Below are positions 21,632 through 31,951 of a stretch of 64,000 bases of DNA, in pieces. This DNA comes from an archaeon (GTDB taxonomy: Archaea; Nanobdellota; Nanobdellia; Woesearchaeales; GW2011-AR9). A program made the translations under genes and the position numbers. Every line of letters begins with the position of its first letter. The first letter of the stretch is position 1. The DNA is taken from positions 1-64,000 of the forward strand of contig JABHQR010000020.1 of NCBI GenBank assembly GCA_018696395.1, written 5' to 3'. The notes below the pieces were generated by a model. It saw only the letters and a list, made by a program, of their open reading frames with translations, did not search any database and had not been told where the DNA came from.

Positions 21632-21850
21632 TTAGATTAATCCTCTTCTTTTTGGACCAGACTTGTTAATGTATTTATTACTTAAATCCCTACTTAAGGA
21701 GATATCGCCAAAATACCAAGAATATGGATCACCCATTTCTCCTTCTGCCTCTTTAAGTTTCCGGCCAAGCCGAATCTGTTCCAAGAGGATGAAATCATCT
21801 TTATCCTCAAACTGTTTCATTTTAAACCACCCCATTAATTTACATAACAT
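21632..21850 (-). CDS. Small hypothetical protein
   Basis: 72-aa ORF (likely ATG at MKQFEDKDD), opposite strand also open. Confidence 0.45.
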   Translation of the reverse strand: MLCKLMGWFKMKQFEDKDDFILLEQIRLGRKLKEAEGEMGDPYSWYFGDISLSRDLSNKYINKSGPKRRGLI

Positions 21851-21932
21851 TTAAATATATATACCTTCCCCTAATTAAATATATCCCCATATGTATAGCA
21901 TATGCTAAAAGGGGTTAAATTGCGGGGAAAAA

Positions 21933-22883
21933 ATGGAATATAGAAAATTAATATCTTTTGGTAAAAGTAGTTTTGTTGTCTCTATACCAAAACCATGGAT
22001 TACAAAACAAAAATTGAAGAAAGGAGACGTATTGTACTTCCAAGATCAAGGTCCAAACTTGATTTTAATGCCAAAAATAAATGAAGAAAATGAAGATAAA
22101 AGTATTACAATTAATGTTGATGGAAAAACTGCAAGACAGATCCAAAGAGAATTAATTCCTGCGTACATGAACAATTTTAAGGTAATTACTTTTGTTGGTA
22201 AAGAAATTAAAAACAAAGCTAAAGATATAGAACCAATTGTTCAGAACTTAATAGCTTTAGAAATCATGGAACAAACTTCTAGTAGAATTGTTGCTAAAGA
22301 TTTTCTTAATTTCAAAGATTTATCATTAAATAACCTTGTTAGAAAAATGGACATAATAACAAGATCAATGATTGAAGATTGCGTAAATATGTTTAATGAA
22401 GATTCTTATGAAAATATTAATCACAGAGACAGAGATGTTAACCGAATCAGTTATTTAGTATTTAGAATAATTAATTATGGTCTTGAAAATCAAGCTTATA
22501 GTTCAAAACATTTCAAAATGGATGCAAGAGATTTATTCCAATATTATTTATTAACTTACCATGTTGAAGCATTAGCTGATGATGTTAGAAGGGTTGCAAG
22601 ATTTATGAAACAAGTTGACCTTGACAAAAATGAAAAGAAAGAATTAGTTCAGTTAATTAAAGATGGCCAAGAGAATTATCTTAAAACAATGAAAGCATTC
22701 CATAATAAGGATTTCAGTTTAGCTCATCAGATAGCTGAACAGAAAAAAGAGATCATAAATAGGTCTGAAATCCTTTTTGAGAAGATAAGAGATATAAAAG
22801 GTTCAGGCGAGTTAATCAATCACCTAAAAAGAATGATTGTAAATATCCACAAAATGGCAAGAATTATCCACTATAGGATCTGA
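21933..22883 (+). CDS. SpoVT/AbrB - PhoU domain regulator
   Basis: MEYRKLISFGKSSFVVSIPKPWITKQKLKKGDVLYF AbrB-like N-terminus plus PhoU-like helical repeats. Confidence 0.88.
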   Translation: MEYRKLISFGKSSFVVSIPKPWITKQKLKKGDVLYFQDQGPNLILMPKINEENEDKSITINVDGKTARQIQRELIPAYMNNFKVITFVGKEIKNKAKDIEPIVQNLIALEIMEQTSSRIVAKDFLNFKDLSLNNLVRKMDIITRSMIEDCVNMFNEDSYENINHRDRDVNRISYLVFRIINYGLENQAYSSKHFKMDARDLFQYYLLTYHVEALADDVRRVARFMKQVDLDKNEKKELVQLIKDGQENYLKTMKAFHNKDFSLAHQIAEQKKEIINRSEILFEKIRDIKGSGELINHLKRMIVNIHKMARIIHYRI

Positions 22884-22954
22884 CCACTTTGAGATAGTAA
22901 AAGAGAGTAAGATTTATATAGTATATACCTTTTTAGAGTCCTAGAGGGTTTAAC

Positions 22955-23242
22955 TTGACAGACAGTAGACTTGAAGGGATTATTGAACTATTAAATCAAA
23001 ATTTAGATAATAGGAACTTAGAACAGAGACAAGAATATTTAAAAGAAGTTCATAGACAGATTATTTATTGGACTGAAGAAGGAGTTCAAGAAGGGCCATT
23101 TTATGATTATTTGATTTCTGGAACAAGAAGTAATAGAGGTTTGATCTTTAATATTAAAGAGTTATATGAACAAAATAAAATGCAAACAGAAATTGAAGAA
23201 TTAAATTCTGCATACCCTAGTCAAGACCAAGATGTTAGTTAA
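22955..23242 (+). CDS. Small hypothetical protein
   Basis: 95-aa ORF, TTG start. Confidence 0.5.
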   Translation: MTDSRLEGIIELLNQNLDNRNLEQRQEYLKEVHRQIIYWTEEGVQEGPFYDYLISGTRSNRGLIFNIKELYEQNKMQTEIEELNSAYPSQDQDVS

Positions 23243-23351
23243 TTTATTAATATAAAACATTAGCAATTAAATTAATTTAATAAAGTGATATGATTAAAAT
23301 CAGATTACTGCATTAATGATAGCAATAATAACTTAATATAAATCCAATAAA

Positions 23352-24917
23352 ATGCACCAAGATACTAAACAAACACAAGTATTTCCTTTCAACTTAGATC
23401 AGATTAAAAATATTGAATATGAAACTGTGTTAGGGGCAAAGATCAAAAATTTACATTTTGATGAAATTATTGAACAACACAATTCTACAATTGGAAAAAT
23501 AACTTTAGATTTGAAAGACCCGTCAGGAGTAGAATACCAATCAAAAAAGTTCTTTAAAAAACCTAAAATCCGGCCTGAAAGATCAGATAATGCAATTTTA
23601 AGTCATGAAAATGAAGCGTGGGTACTTGAAAAATTATCTGAAGTAAAAGGATTAGAAGATTATGTTCCAGAACTAGAATTTAGGTATACTGATAGATCTT
23701 CAGGAGACATGTTTATCATAATGGAGCTCCTAAAAGGACAATCAAAACAAGAATCATTGGGAGAATTATTTACAAACATTCAAAAAGAAGAAAATTTTAC
23801 CAAAAAATATCTTTTAGAAAAAGCAAGAGTAATGCAGGTAAGAAATAACATTATAGACATTGCAAATTTTAATGGGTTAGTTAGAGACCATTTTTGTAGT
23901 TCTGATGCAAATAATCGAAGCAGGCAAGAATTAATTGATTATCTTGGTAAACCAAAGGATGCTTATAGAGTTAGAAATATTAAACAGAAAGATAGATTAC
24001 TTAAACATTTATTGAGAATAATTCATTTTGATAATTTTGGAGGATTACAAGGAAAAAAGTTTGAATCCAATCCAGAACATAAAGACACACATTTAAATCA
24101 AGTTATGAAGAAATTTAAAATTGATTTATTACAAGATTTGAATGAATATATTGATTTAAAATATAGTGCTCTTTCACTTAACAAATACAAAGGCACAAGA
24201 TCCAGAATAAGATTACAACAAGGCGATTGTAGAATTCAACACATTTTTGATAAAACATTTTGTGACTATGAAGATTTCGGTAGTTGGGAATGGTACCATG
24301 ACATAGCAACTTTCACCTGTTCTGACTTATCAAAATTACCAATTGAAGAGATTCCTTTGACAGTTTCATTATACTTAATTGCTGAAAGTATCAGGGGTGA
24401 TGAAAGTAGAAAAGTTACTAAAAAAGAATTAAGGGAACTATTAAAAGAAACTTCTAATCTAGAAAGAATTAAAAAAACAACTGGACAAGATTTAATCAGA
24501 TTAATAAATAAAATTGGCCTTGAAACAACTGACGCAAATGATTTAACACTGGGTTATGTTGCAGGAGTTATTGAAAACAGAATCATAACTAATGGGGCTA
24601 AGAAAAAATCAAGTTCAGAAGAATTAAAATTGTTCTACCCTTACCACGACATGCCAAGATATCAATTATACCAAACAGATTTAAACGAGATAAGTGAATT
24701 GTTCAATGCATTAACTGAAGGAGTGTTAGTTATCCCATTAGATTATTGTTCTTCCCCTAGAAAAGCTAGAAATATGTTTTACAGATTAGGAAGCATTTTA
24801 CAAAAAACAGAATTAATTGATATCCCTAACTTAAATAATTTAAGAAAGGAAAGATCTGGTTATTCATTTTTTATAACACCACCACCAAATCAAAATGAGA
24901 AAATAAAAAGTAAGTAA
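23352..24917 (+). CDS. Divergent APH/protein-kinase-fold protein
   Basis: LQQGDCRIQHIFDKTFCDYEDFGSWEWYHDIATF resembles HGDxxxxN...IDFExxxxxDPxxDLA; FIIMELLKG hinge-like segment. Confidence 0.6.
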   Translation: MHQDTKQTQVFPFNLDQIKNIEYETVLGAKIKNLHFDEIIEQHNSTIGKITLDLKDPSGVEYQSKKFFKKPKIRPERSDNAILSHENEAWVLEKLSEVKGLEDYVPELEFRYTDRSSGDMFIIMELLKGQSKQESLGELFTNIQKEENFTKKYLLEKARVMQVRNNIIDIANFNGLVRDHFCSSDANNRSRQELIDYLGKPKDAYRVRNIKQKDRLLKHLLRIIHFDNFGGLQGKKFESNPEHKDTHLNQVMKKFKIDLLQDLNEYIDLKYSALSLNKYKGTRSRIRLQQGDCRIQHIFDKTFCDYEDFGSWEWYHDIATFTCSDLSKLPIEEIPLTVSLYLIAESIRGDESRKVTKKELRELLKETSNLERIKKTTGQDLIRLINKIGLETTDANDLTLGYVAGVIENRIITNGAKKKSSSEELKLFYPYHDMPRYQLYQTDLNEISELFNALTEGVLVIPLDYCSSPRKARNMFYRLGSILQKTELIDIPNLNNLRKERSGYSFFITPPPNQNEKIKSK

Positions 24918-24948
24918 ATTGATAGAAAATAGAGAGATAAATAAAATA

Positions 24949-25911
24949 ATGTTAGTTGATTTACATACACATACCTCATGTTCAGATGGTTTACTTAGTG
25001 AGAGATTATTAGTAAAATATGCTAGATTTAATAATGTTAAATTCTTATCAATAACTGACCACAATTATTTTTCTTACAGAGAGGAATTAGTTCAGTATGC
25101 AAAAAGATTAGGGATCAGATTAATCCCAGGAGTAGAGTATAGTACAAAAGAAAATTTGCACAAAGCACACATTTTAGGGTATGGAATTGAAGAATTACAC
25201 CCAAGATTAAATGAATATTCGTTTGAATATAAAGAACAAAAAACTGCCCAAACAAGAGAAATGTGTTTAAGAAGTGTCGATGAACCTTTAATAATTGGCC
25301 AAGATAGAAAAATTGAAGTCCCCATTGAGTTATTAGGGGAGGGTAAAGAAAATAAATTTGTTTATTCGTGGAGCGAATTTTTTCATATTATGCCAGAAAT
25401 TTATCGAAAGATTAAAAGAGAAAATGACCCTAGTATGGATGAAGAAGATGCTGCAGGTTTAATGGTGGGATCAATTAAATCTTATAAAAAATTTAAAGAT
25501 ACATTTGTTAATTTAAGAAAAGGAGAAAGGTTATGGAGAAGTTCTATTAAAATAGATTATATCTCAACTAAAGAAGTAATACAATGTATTCTTGAAAGTG
25601 GGGGGATACCAGTTTTAGCACACCCTAAAGAACATAAATTTTATGAACCAGGCATTAAGGAATTACAAAATTCAGGACTTCAAGGTTTAGAAGTATTTAC
25701 TCAAAAAAATCGTGATAGATATGATTATTATTTAGATATTGCCAATAGATTAAACTTAGCCATTAGTGGTGGGACAGATTTCCATTACCCTAGTTTAAGA
25801 AATAGAATGGGACAAATTTTAAAGAGAGATGTGATCTCACCTTTCCCAGAAGAAGAACAATATTTGCCAATTAAAAGAGAAATGATTACTGTACTCAGTA
25901 AATTAATATAA
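24949..25911 (+). CDS. PHP-domain phosphoesterase
   Basis: MLVDLHTHTSCSDG, SITDHN, IPGVEYS, VLAHPKEH, GGTDFHYP. Confidence 0.92.
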   Translation: MLVDLHTHTSCSDGLLSERLLVKYARFNNVKFLSITDHNYFSYREELVQYAKRLGIRLIPGVEYSTKENLHKAHILGYGIEELHPRLNEYSFEYKEQKTAQTREMCLRSVDEPLIIGQDRKIEVPIELLGEGKENKFVYSWSEFFHIMPEIYRKIKRENDPSMDEEDAAGLMVGSIKSYKKFKDTFVNLRKGERLWRSSIKIDYISTKEVIQCILESGGIPVLAHPKEHKFYEPGIKELQNSGLQGLEVFTQKNRDRYDYYLDIANRLNLAISGGTDFHYPSLRNRMGQILKRDVISPFPEEEQYLPIKREMITVLSKLI

Positions 25912-26067
25912 TTTATGATTATCAAAAAAGTTCTAAATCAAACTTATTAATTATAACAAAAAAAGTTATTCGTCAACCTAGATATAGGAAATATTATCAA
26001 AATTTTTTGTAATTAAAAATCACCTGGGCGGAATGTTATATCCTTTAAGGCAATAATTACTATTTTC

Positions 26068-28251
26068 TTAGAAAGTGTTCATCAATATGCTACCTGCAAA
26101 TGCATTAAACAGTATCATCACCACACCAGCAATAAAACAGTAAAGTAAAGTGCCATTAATCAAAGCTTTTCCTAAAGAATATCTTTCTGCTAATTTATCA
26201 GAACCATTTTCAATCCCATTAGCAAGAACAGTTAAAATGTACGCTAATTGAACAATGTAAACACCAACAATAATTTGGAAATGAAAAGTAGGAATCCCAA
26301 TACCAAAAATAGTTAACATGCCACTATATCCAGCTGATGCACCATCAGACGCAAATTCTGTTAATTGCGCACTTAATTTAGTGAGCACAGTAGAGATCAT
26401 TGAAGTTATCCCAACCACAATACCGGCGATTGCAGGAGTTAAAAAAGCAACCTGAGCTTTCATAGATCCAATAATCTCACCCATCAGATCTTTCAACCTT
26501 TCTTCAACACGATGAATTTCTTTAATATACCTTGACATTGAAAGTAAAGCTTCAGCAGCCGCCATAGGACCTTTCTTACTACTTTCTATCAAAACTTTCA
26601 TTGAAGATTCAATTACTTTAGAAGGAAACTGAACTACTGCACCAACTTTAGAATTAAATAATGCTTCTTCTAAACCCATACCCAACCTAGTGATATTATG
26701 TGATGCTAATGAAAAAAAGTCTCCTGAAGTAGTACCTTTCATTGCTTCTGAAACCTTACCAAAAGCTATCTCTGCTGGCAAACCATCGCCTAACCTATTA
26801 CCTAACTGAAATAATGCAGAGGAAAATTCATCTTCTAATTTGTTTGTGTTTTGACGTATTTTAATTACATTCTTTGACCTTAATGAGAAATAAAGTCCTA
26901 AAGAAACTCCCAACCCTGATACCACAACCAAAGATAATAATGATGCGCCAATACCATAAGGACCAACTTTTATATCATCTTCACAAGTAGCATATTCTGG
27001 AGGACACACATAACCCAACATTTGGTAATTCCCGTCTTCATCTTGAATTTCAAAAGCAGGATTTAAAGTATGAAATATTATCGGGCTGAAACCAATAAGC
27101 ATGGTAACTGCTAACATAGTTAAAGCAAAAAACATTGGATTAATAGCAATTTGAAAAGTTTTAGTGATAGGAATTAAAACATTTTGATATTTTTTCACAC
27201 CTTTATTATGTTTAGCAATATCTTCATGACCATAACCAGCAGGACGTTTAGATAAAATCACCCTACCTAAATAATACACACCAATAGGTAAACTAACATT
27301 ATACAACATAGATATGTATATTGCCATTCTTATTGCAGAACTTTCTGGGCCGCTCATGAAACTTACCACTAAAGGTAAAATAACTAACCCTAAAATAGGT
27401 AAAATAATACCAAGCATGTTTAACATAGTCATTGGAGATTTTAAACTGTGTGCATACTGTAACATATTTTCATAAGTTCCATCTAAAATAACATCTAAAG
27501 ATTTGTCAAGTAACGATAATCTTCGATCCTCAGAAGGTTCAAGTAAAGATGCTTCAATTAAATGGAAAGCTTCCACAAAATCTTTGTTCCATTCTTTCCA
27601 AGTTTGTAAATAAGAATCTGCAGATTCACGAATGTTTGGATACCTTTCAGTTTCAGTATCCCATAAAATTTTTCTAAAATCTAAAGATAATGGGGGATTA
27701 AGATGAGAACCTGCAAATTCAATTGCACGTTCTAAGTTAGAAGTGTGACGCATGTAAGTAACTAAATAAAATACACTTTGAACCATTTGATTACTAGCTT
27801 TCATTCGCCAAGAATTAGCCATAAATTCAGGAACTTTTTGTAATGCAAATACCATTAAAAAACCGGCCACTAAAAAAAACATTACAAAAAACATCATGTT
27901 AAATATTGCAAATGAAATGAATGATCCTAAAAAAACTATTGCCAAAGGTAATAACATTGATAATGCAATAACTCCCGAAGGTGTGGTGTTAAGGTGACAT
28001 ATGTCTAAATGTTTTTGAAGTTTATCCTTTTGTTTTTGAGGTAATTTTAATTTAAGTATATTCTGAGAAAAATTACAAGCTTTTTCGTATAAAGAATAAT
28101 GCCCAGGATAAAGTTCTTTCTTAAAATCAGTATATTCTACAGAAGTGATTTTTGAAGAAGGATTTGTAGGGTTAGCTGCCTGATCACCAAACTCAGATTT
28201 AATACGTTCTTTATATTTTACAATAAGGTCTTCATACTCTTGATCAGCCAT
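26068..28251 (-). CDS. Archaeal T2SS/T4P-type membrane platform protein (TadC/FlaJ-like, duplicated T2SSF domain)
   Basis: 727 aa, two T2SSF-like modules, GLPAEIAFGKVSEAMKGT. Confidence 0.85.
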   Translation of the reverse strand: MADQEYEDLIVKYKERIKSEFGDQAANPTNPSSKITSVEYTDFKKELYPGHYSLYEKACNFSQNILKLKLPQKQKDKLQKHLDICHLNTTPSGVIALSMLLPLAIVFLGSFISFAIFNMMFFVMFFLVAGFLMVFALQKVPEFMANSWRMKASNQMVQSVFYLVTYMRHTSNLERAIEFAGSHLNPPLSLDFRKILWDTETERYPNIRESADSYLQTWKEWNKDFVEAFHLIEASLLEPSEDRRLSLLDKSLDVILDGTYENMLQYAHSLKSPMTMLNMLGIILPILGLVILPLVVSFMSGPESSAIRMAIYISMLYNVSLPIGVYYLGRVILSKRPAGYGHEDIAKHNKGVKKYQNVLIPITKTFQIAINPMFFALTMLAVTMLIGFSPIIFHTLNPAFEIQDEDGNYQMLGYVCPPEYATCEDDIKVGPYGIGASLLSLVVVSGLGVSLGLYFSLRSKNVIKIRQNTNKLEDEFSSALFQLGNRLGDGLPAEIAFGKVSEAMKGTTSGDFFSLASHNITRLGMGLEEALFNSKVGAVVQFPSKVIESSMKVLIESSKKGPMAAAEALLSMSRYIKEIHRVEERLKDLMGEIIGSMKAQVAFLTPAIAGIVVGITSMISTVLTKLSAQLTEFASDGASAGYSGMLTIFGIGIPTFHFQIIVGVYIVQLAYILTVLANGIENGSDKLAERYSLGKALINGTLLYCFIAGVVMILFNAFAGSILMNTF

Positions 28252-28317
28252 CTATCTACCTGTTTATATTTTATATTATTAGGGTAAAGAGTTGGAGTTT
28301 AAAAAGGTTATAGTTTT

Positions 28318-29328
28318 TTAGAGATCAAAAATAGGTCCTAAATCTGGCCATTTTACAATGATTTCTTCAAAGTCAGATTGAGAATAAGATTTTTTTTTCT
28401 TACTAACTTTTTTAAATAAAAAATTTTTTAGAACAGAAGAATCTGTTTCTAGAAATACACCCCAATCTTCACCCATCTGATTGAGAATGTAATCTAAATT
28501 TGACTTATCAGTGTTATAATTTTCATTATGAATCATTTCACCAACAGCACTTACAACAGGAATTATCCTTTCTACTGGAAAACAAGGATTTAGTAAGTAA
28601 CCTGAAATATTTTTTAAAAGTTTTTTATTTCTATTTGGTGGACTTAAAACTAGTCTACTTGGTTTACTTGTATCTGAAGCCATCCAATTATCCCATATGA
28701 TTATTCCCCTATTTTCAAAAATAGGCAAATCTTTAAGTTCAATTGAACGATTCCAAGTTTTTATTCCTGTTAAAATAAAAGAGATCTCTGGAGGCATATT
28801 TTGATCTAATGATGCCAAATAATTTTCTAACTCTTCTTTTTCTCCTTTATATTTACCCGGACAGAAACCAATGATGTTACAATTATGTTTTACATACAGT
28901 TCTGTCGCTAATTCAGCTTGATATTTCATCTGATCCATTCTCGCACCACCTGCAACATCATCAAAAAGTAAAGTAAATCCATCAACACCTAAATTTAGAA
29001 GATGATCAATGGTAGGTTGCAAAGAATTCTTTTTCCAACGATTATATCTTCCAGGAGCTAAACCCCAATAAAAATTAACATTATTGGATTTCGCTTTATC
29101 AAAAGTATAACCCCATTTTTCAGAATCTCCAATTAGTTCAATTGAATAAGCTCTTTCATAATTTCTACCACGTAAAAGTTTAGGATCATAAACATAAGTG
29201 TTCAAACCTTTAAAACTCATAAATTCTAATAACTTAATTCTTTTATTATGATTGAATTCTTTATATTGGCCATTAATTTGATCTTTAATTTTCCAATAAA
29301 AACCTTCAACAATACCATGATATTTCAT
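28318..29328 (-). CDS. GH84-like beta-N-acetylglucosaminidase (O-GlcNAcase-like)
   Basis: MKYHGIVEGFYW, LNTYVYDPK, FTLLFDDV, FILTGIKTWNRSIELKDL, GIIIWDNWMASDTSKPSRLVLSPPNR..LKNISGYLLNPCFPVE parallel the recalled OGA order. Confidence 0.82.
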   Translation of the reverse strand: MKYHGIVEGFYWKIKDQINGQYKEFNHNKRIKLLEFMSFKGLNTYVYDPKLLRGRNYERAYSIELIGDSEKWGYTFDKAKSNNVNFYWGLAPGRYNRWKKNSLQPTIDHLLNLGVDGFTLLFDDVAGGARMDQMKYQAELATELYVKHNCNIIGFCPGKYKGEKEELENYLASLDQNMPPEISFILTGIKTWNRSIELKDLPIFENRGIIIWDNWMASDTSKPSRLVLSPPNRNKKLLKNISGYLLNPCFPVERIIPVVSAVGEMIHNENYNTDKSNLDYILNQMGEDWGVFLETDSSVLKNFLFKKVSKKKKSYSQSDFEEIIVKWPDLGPIFDL

Positions 29329-29403
29329 AATACTTGAAAAATACTTGAATATTAAAAAATTTAGTATAAGTTTATGATACAAATATGTGAAAATTAAGGT
29401 ACC

Positions 29404-29844
29404 TTACTTATTAAGATAGATCAAACTTAAAATCATACAAACTAAAAACGTTAAAGGAGCTACTAAAAGAGAAATTATAAAAGAAATGGCATGAAGTATT
29501 TCAAAAAATTGAGACAAAAAAGTGATATTCTCAGACAAAATTGCCATTGCATAGAAAAAGTTGTGTAGTAAAGTAAATACTAAAGGTGCAATTGTTGAAA
29601 TCCCTGTTAAAGTTAGAAATAATTTTAACCTTCTACTAACCTTATTACTTGGAATTACTTTTCTAGCTAAGAATATAAGAACTATTCCTAAAATCAGGAA
29701 TAATAATCCGAGAAAAGCAACTACTAAGAATAATGATCTGGTAAGATCAGAAATAAATATGAAATAATTAATTATTAACGTGAATATGATTGCTTGAGTG
29801 TAAAGGATTATTTTAACATAAGATTTTGTTGGCAAATCGTTCAT
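29404..29844 (-). CDS. Multi-pass membrane protein
   Basis: 146 aa, 4 hydrophobic segments. Confidence 0.7.
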   Translation of the reverse strand: MNDLPTKSYVKIILYTQAIIFTLIINYFIFISDLTRSLFLVVAFLGLLFLILGIVLIFLARKVIPSNKVSRRLKLFLTLTGISTIAPLVFTLLHNFFYAMAILSENITFLSQFFEILHAISFIISLLVAPLTFLVCMILSLIYLNK

Positions 29845-29953
29845 TTTTAAGTTAATGATTACTTAGTTTAAATTTTTTACTAAAATCATTTATAAAAATA
29901 TATTTCTCAGCACAATAAACAATTTAAGTTAAACATACTTCAATAAACATAAG

Positions 29954-30778
29954 ATGACTAATGATAAATTTGAAAAATATGAAAATTTAATTTCTGGCCA
30001 GGAAAATCTTGAAGAAAAAGCATTAATTATTTCTGAAATTGATGATCTTCTTGAACCCTACAAAAAACAAATGTTTGTCCAATTAGAATTTAATGAAAAG
30101 AGTCAAAGGGAACAAATTGCTTTTGGAATTACTGATGAAGGAGATGAATTCAGTGGAATGAGGTTGTATAGTTATGGAGTAAAGATTGCCATAGGAGTAT
30201 ATCAAGAAATGAAATATTCTGGAAAAAAGTTCGATATTACAAATAAAGAAGTAAAACTAGAAACAGGTTTTATGGATTCATTAAGTAAACCATTTTGGAT
30301 GGAAAAATTGCCAATTTATTCCCAATTAATTCAAAAAGATGATAGTTTATTAGTTTGGAATAAAAATTTACCTGTTTTTTATACTAATAAATCTGAGTTT
30401 GATGAGTCAAAACATTCATTTACACCAGGCAGAGTGTATGCACCTCATTCATTACCAAGTAATGGATTAGATTCTGTTGCAATTGTATTAGGAACTGGCG
30501 TAATTGCAAAAATGTTTGGTTTAGAAAAAAGTGAAGGAATAAACAATACTGAAACTCTTTTTCAAGCAATTCTGGTTCAAAATGGAATTGATGCTAGTTT
30601 AATTACTGAAGTAATAAAAGAAGATTACAAACTTAAAGGAAATTTATACGAACCAGTTAGAGAATTAGTTGAAAAAATTCCAAAAAAATTTTTCAGAGAA
30701 AGTATATTTGCTTATGATATTGAAAAGCCAGAAGGATATAATATGACCTGGAAAGAAAGAACTAAATTAGGAAGATAA
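29954..30778 (+). CDS. Hypothetical protein
   Basis: 274-aa ORF. Confidence 0.7.
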   Translation: MTNDKFEKYENLISGQENLEEKALIISEIDDLLEPYKKQMFVQLEFNEKSQREQIAFGITDEGDEFSGMRLYSYGVKIAIGVYQEMKYSGKKFDITNKEVKLETGFMDSLSKPFWMEKLPIYSQLIQKDDSLLVWNKNLPVFYTNKSEFDESKHSFTPGRVYAPHSLPSNGLDSVAIVLGTGVIAKMFGLEKSEGINNTETLFQAILVQNGIDASLITEVIKEDYKLKGNLYEPVRELVEKIPKKFFRESIFAYDIEKPEGYNMTWKERTKLGR

Positions 30779-30781
30779 AAA

Positions 30782-31270
30782 TTATACTTTACCTCTCATA
30801 TAAAAAAATCCGCCAACTGTAGTCATAATAAGCAATATCATTGCATAATCTGAAAATTCTGGGGCTGGACTCCCCCCACCTTGTGCGGAGACATTGTTTA
30901 CTACAGCATTCTCAGAACCGTCCATGACATAATCAGAACCCTCTGCCCCATCAGCATAATTTCCACCACGAGCAAAATAATTTCCAACATTTGGAGAATC
31001 ACCTGCCACTGGATGTTCATCAGTTTCTTCATAAATTAAAATCCACCCATCAAAACCATTTTCAAAATAGATATAATAATCACTTGCTCCTGCTTCTTTA
31101 ATCCAATAATTATGAGAATTAGTATTTTCACCGACATAAGTGTAAAGGCCATTAGCGTTGGAATAATCTTCCATGTGAGTTATACCTGTTACGTTTAAAT
31201 CTGCTATTGCAAATACCGAAAATGATAAAAGTATTACCATTAAAACAAATAAAATTATTTTTTTCAACAT
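30782..31270 (-). CDS. Secreted protein with signal peptide and C-terminal PEF-TM-Arg tripartite signal
   Basis: N-terminal signal; C-terminus PAPEFSDYAMILLIMTTVGGFFYMRGKV. Confidence 0.75.
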   Translation of the reverse strand: MLKKIILFVLMVILLSFSVFAIADLNVTGITHMEDYSNANGLYTYVGENTNSHNYWIKEAGASDYYIYFENGFDGWILIYEETDEHPVAGDSPNVGNYFARGGNYADGAEGSDYVMDGSENAVVNNVSAQGGGSPAPEFSDYAMILLIMTTVGGFFYMRGKV

Positions 31271-31357
31271 CTTTTAAATTAAACAATTTGTTTTCATTAA
31301 TAAATGTTTTTATTACTTGCGAAAAGAATATAATCTGAATTAGATTTAATTATAGAA

Positions 31358-31555
31358 ATGAACAATAAAATTAAAATACTATATACTAATTGGAAAGGAG
31401 AAACTAAAATCAGAAAAATTATCCCTAAAGAGGTAGTTTTTATTTCAAATGAATGGCATAAAGAAAAACAGTGGTGTTTAATAGCATTAGATTTAGATAA
31501 ACAAGCAGAAAGAACGTTTGCATGTAAAGATATTAAATCTTGGTTTTTAAAGTAA
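31358..31555 (+). CDS. Small stand-alone WYL-like protein
   Basis: IKILYTNWKGETKIRKIIPKEVVFISNEWHKEKQWCLIALDLDKQAERTFACKDIKSW. Confidence 0.75.
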   Translation: MNNKIKILYTNWKGETKIRKIIPKEVVFISNEWHKEKQWCLIALDLDKQAERTFACKDIKSWFLK

Positions 31556-31577
31556 ATTAATTGAAAAAAAGGGAAAA

Positions 31578-31949
31578 ATGAATAAATATTTGAAAAAAAT
31601 ATTGTTAGGTTTTATTATTTGGGTAATTCCATTTGTAACTAGCTTTTTTGTATGGGATGTAGCAGCAAATGAACCTACAATCAGTATAGCTTGGTTTAAT
31701 TCATTAATGGTTTTTACTTGGTCAATAGGTTTTGCAATTGCAGCATTTTTGTATTTTAAAGATATTAAAGTAAATAAATTTTCAGAAGGTTGGAAAACAG
31801 GTTTAATTTGGTATATTGAATTATTATTGTTAGACCTTTTATTTTTAGTTGGATTGTTTGGAATGTCTTTAGGAGATTATTATCCTATGCTTTTAACTTA
31901 CTTAAATGTGATAGTTATAAGTTCTGCAATTGGGTATATTAAGAAGTAA
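31578..31949 (+). CDS. Small membrane protein
   Basis: 123 aa, 4 TM segments. Confidence 0.65.
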   Translation: MNKYLKKILLGFIIWVIPFVTSFFVWDVAANEPTISIAWFNSLMVFTWSIGFAIAAFLYFKDIKVNKFSEGWKTGLIWYIELLLLDLLFLVGLFGMSLGDYYPMLLTYLNVIVISSAIGYIKK

Positions 31950-31951
31950 TT

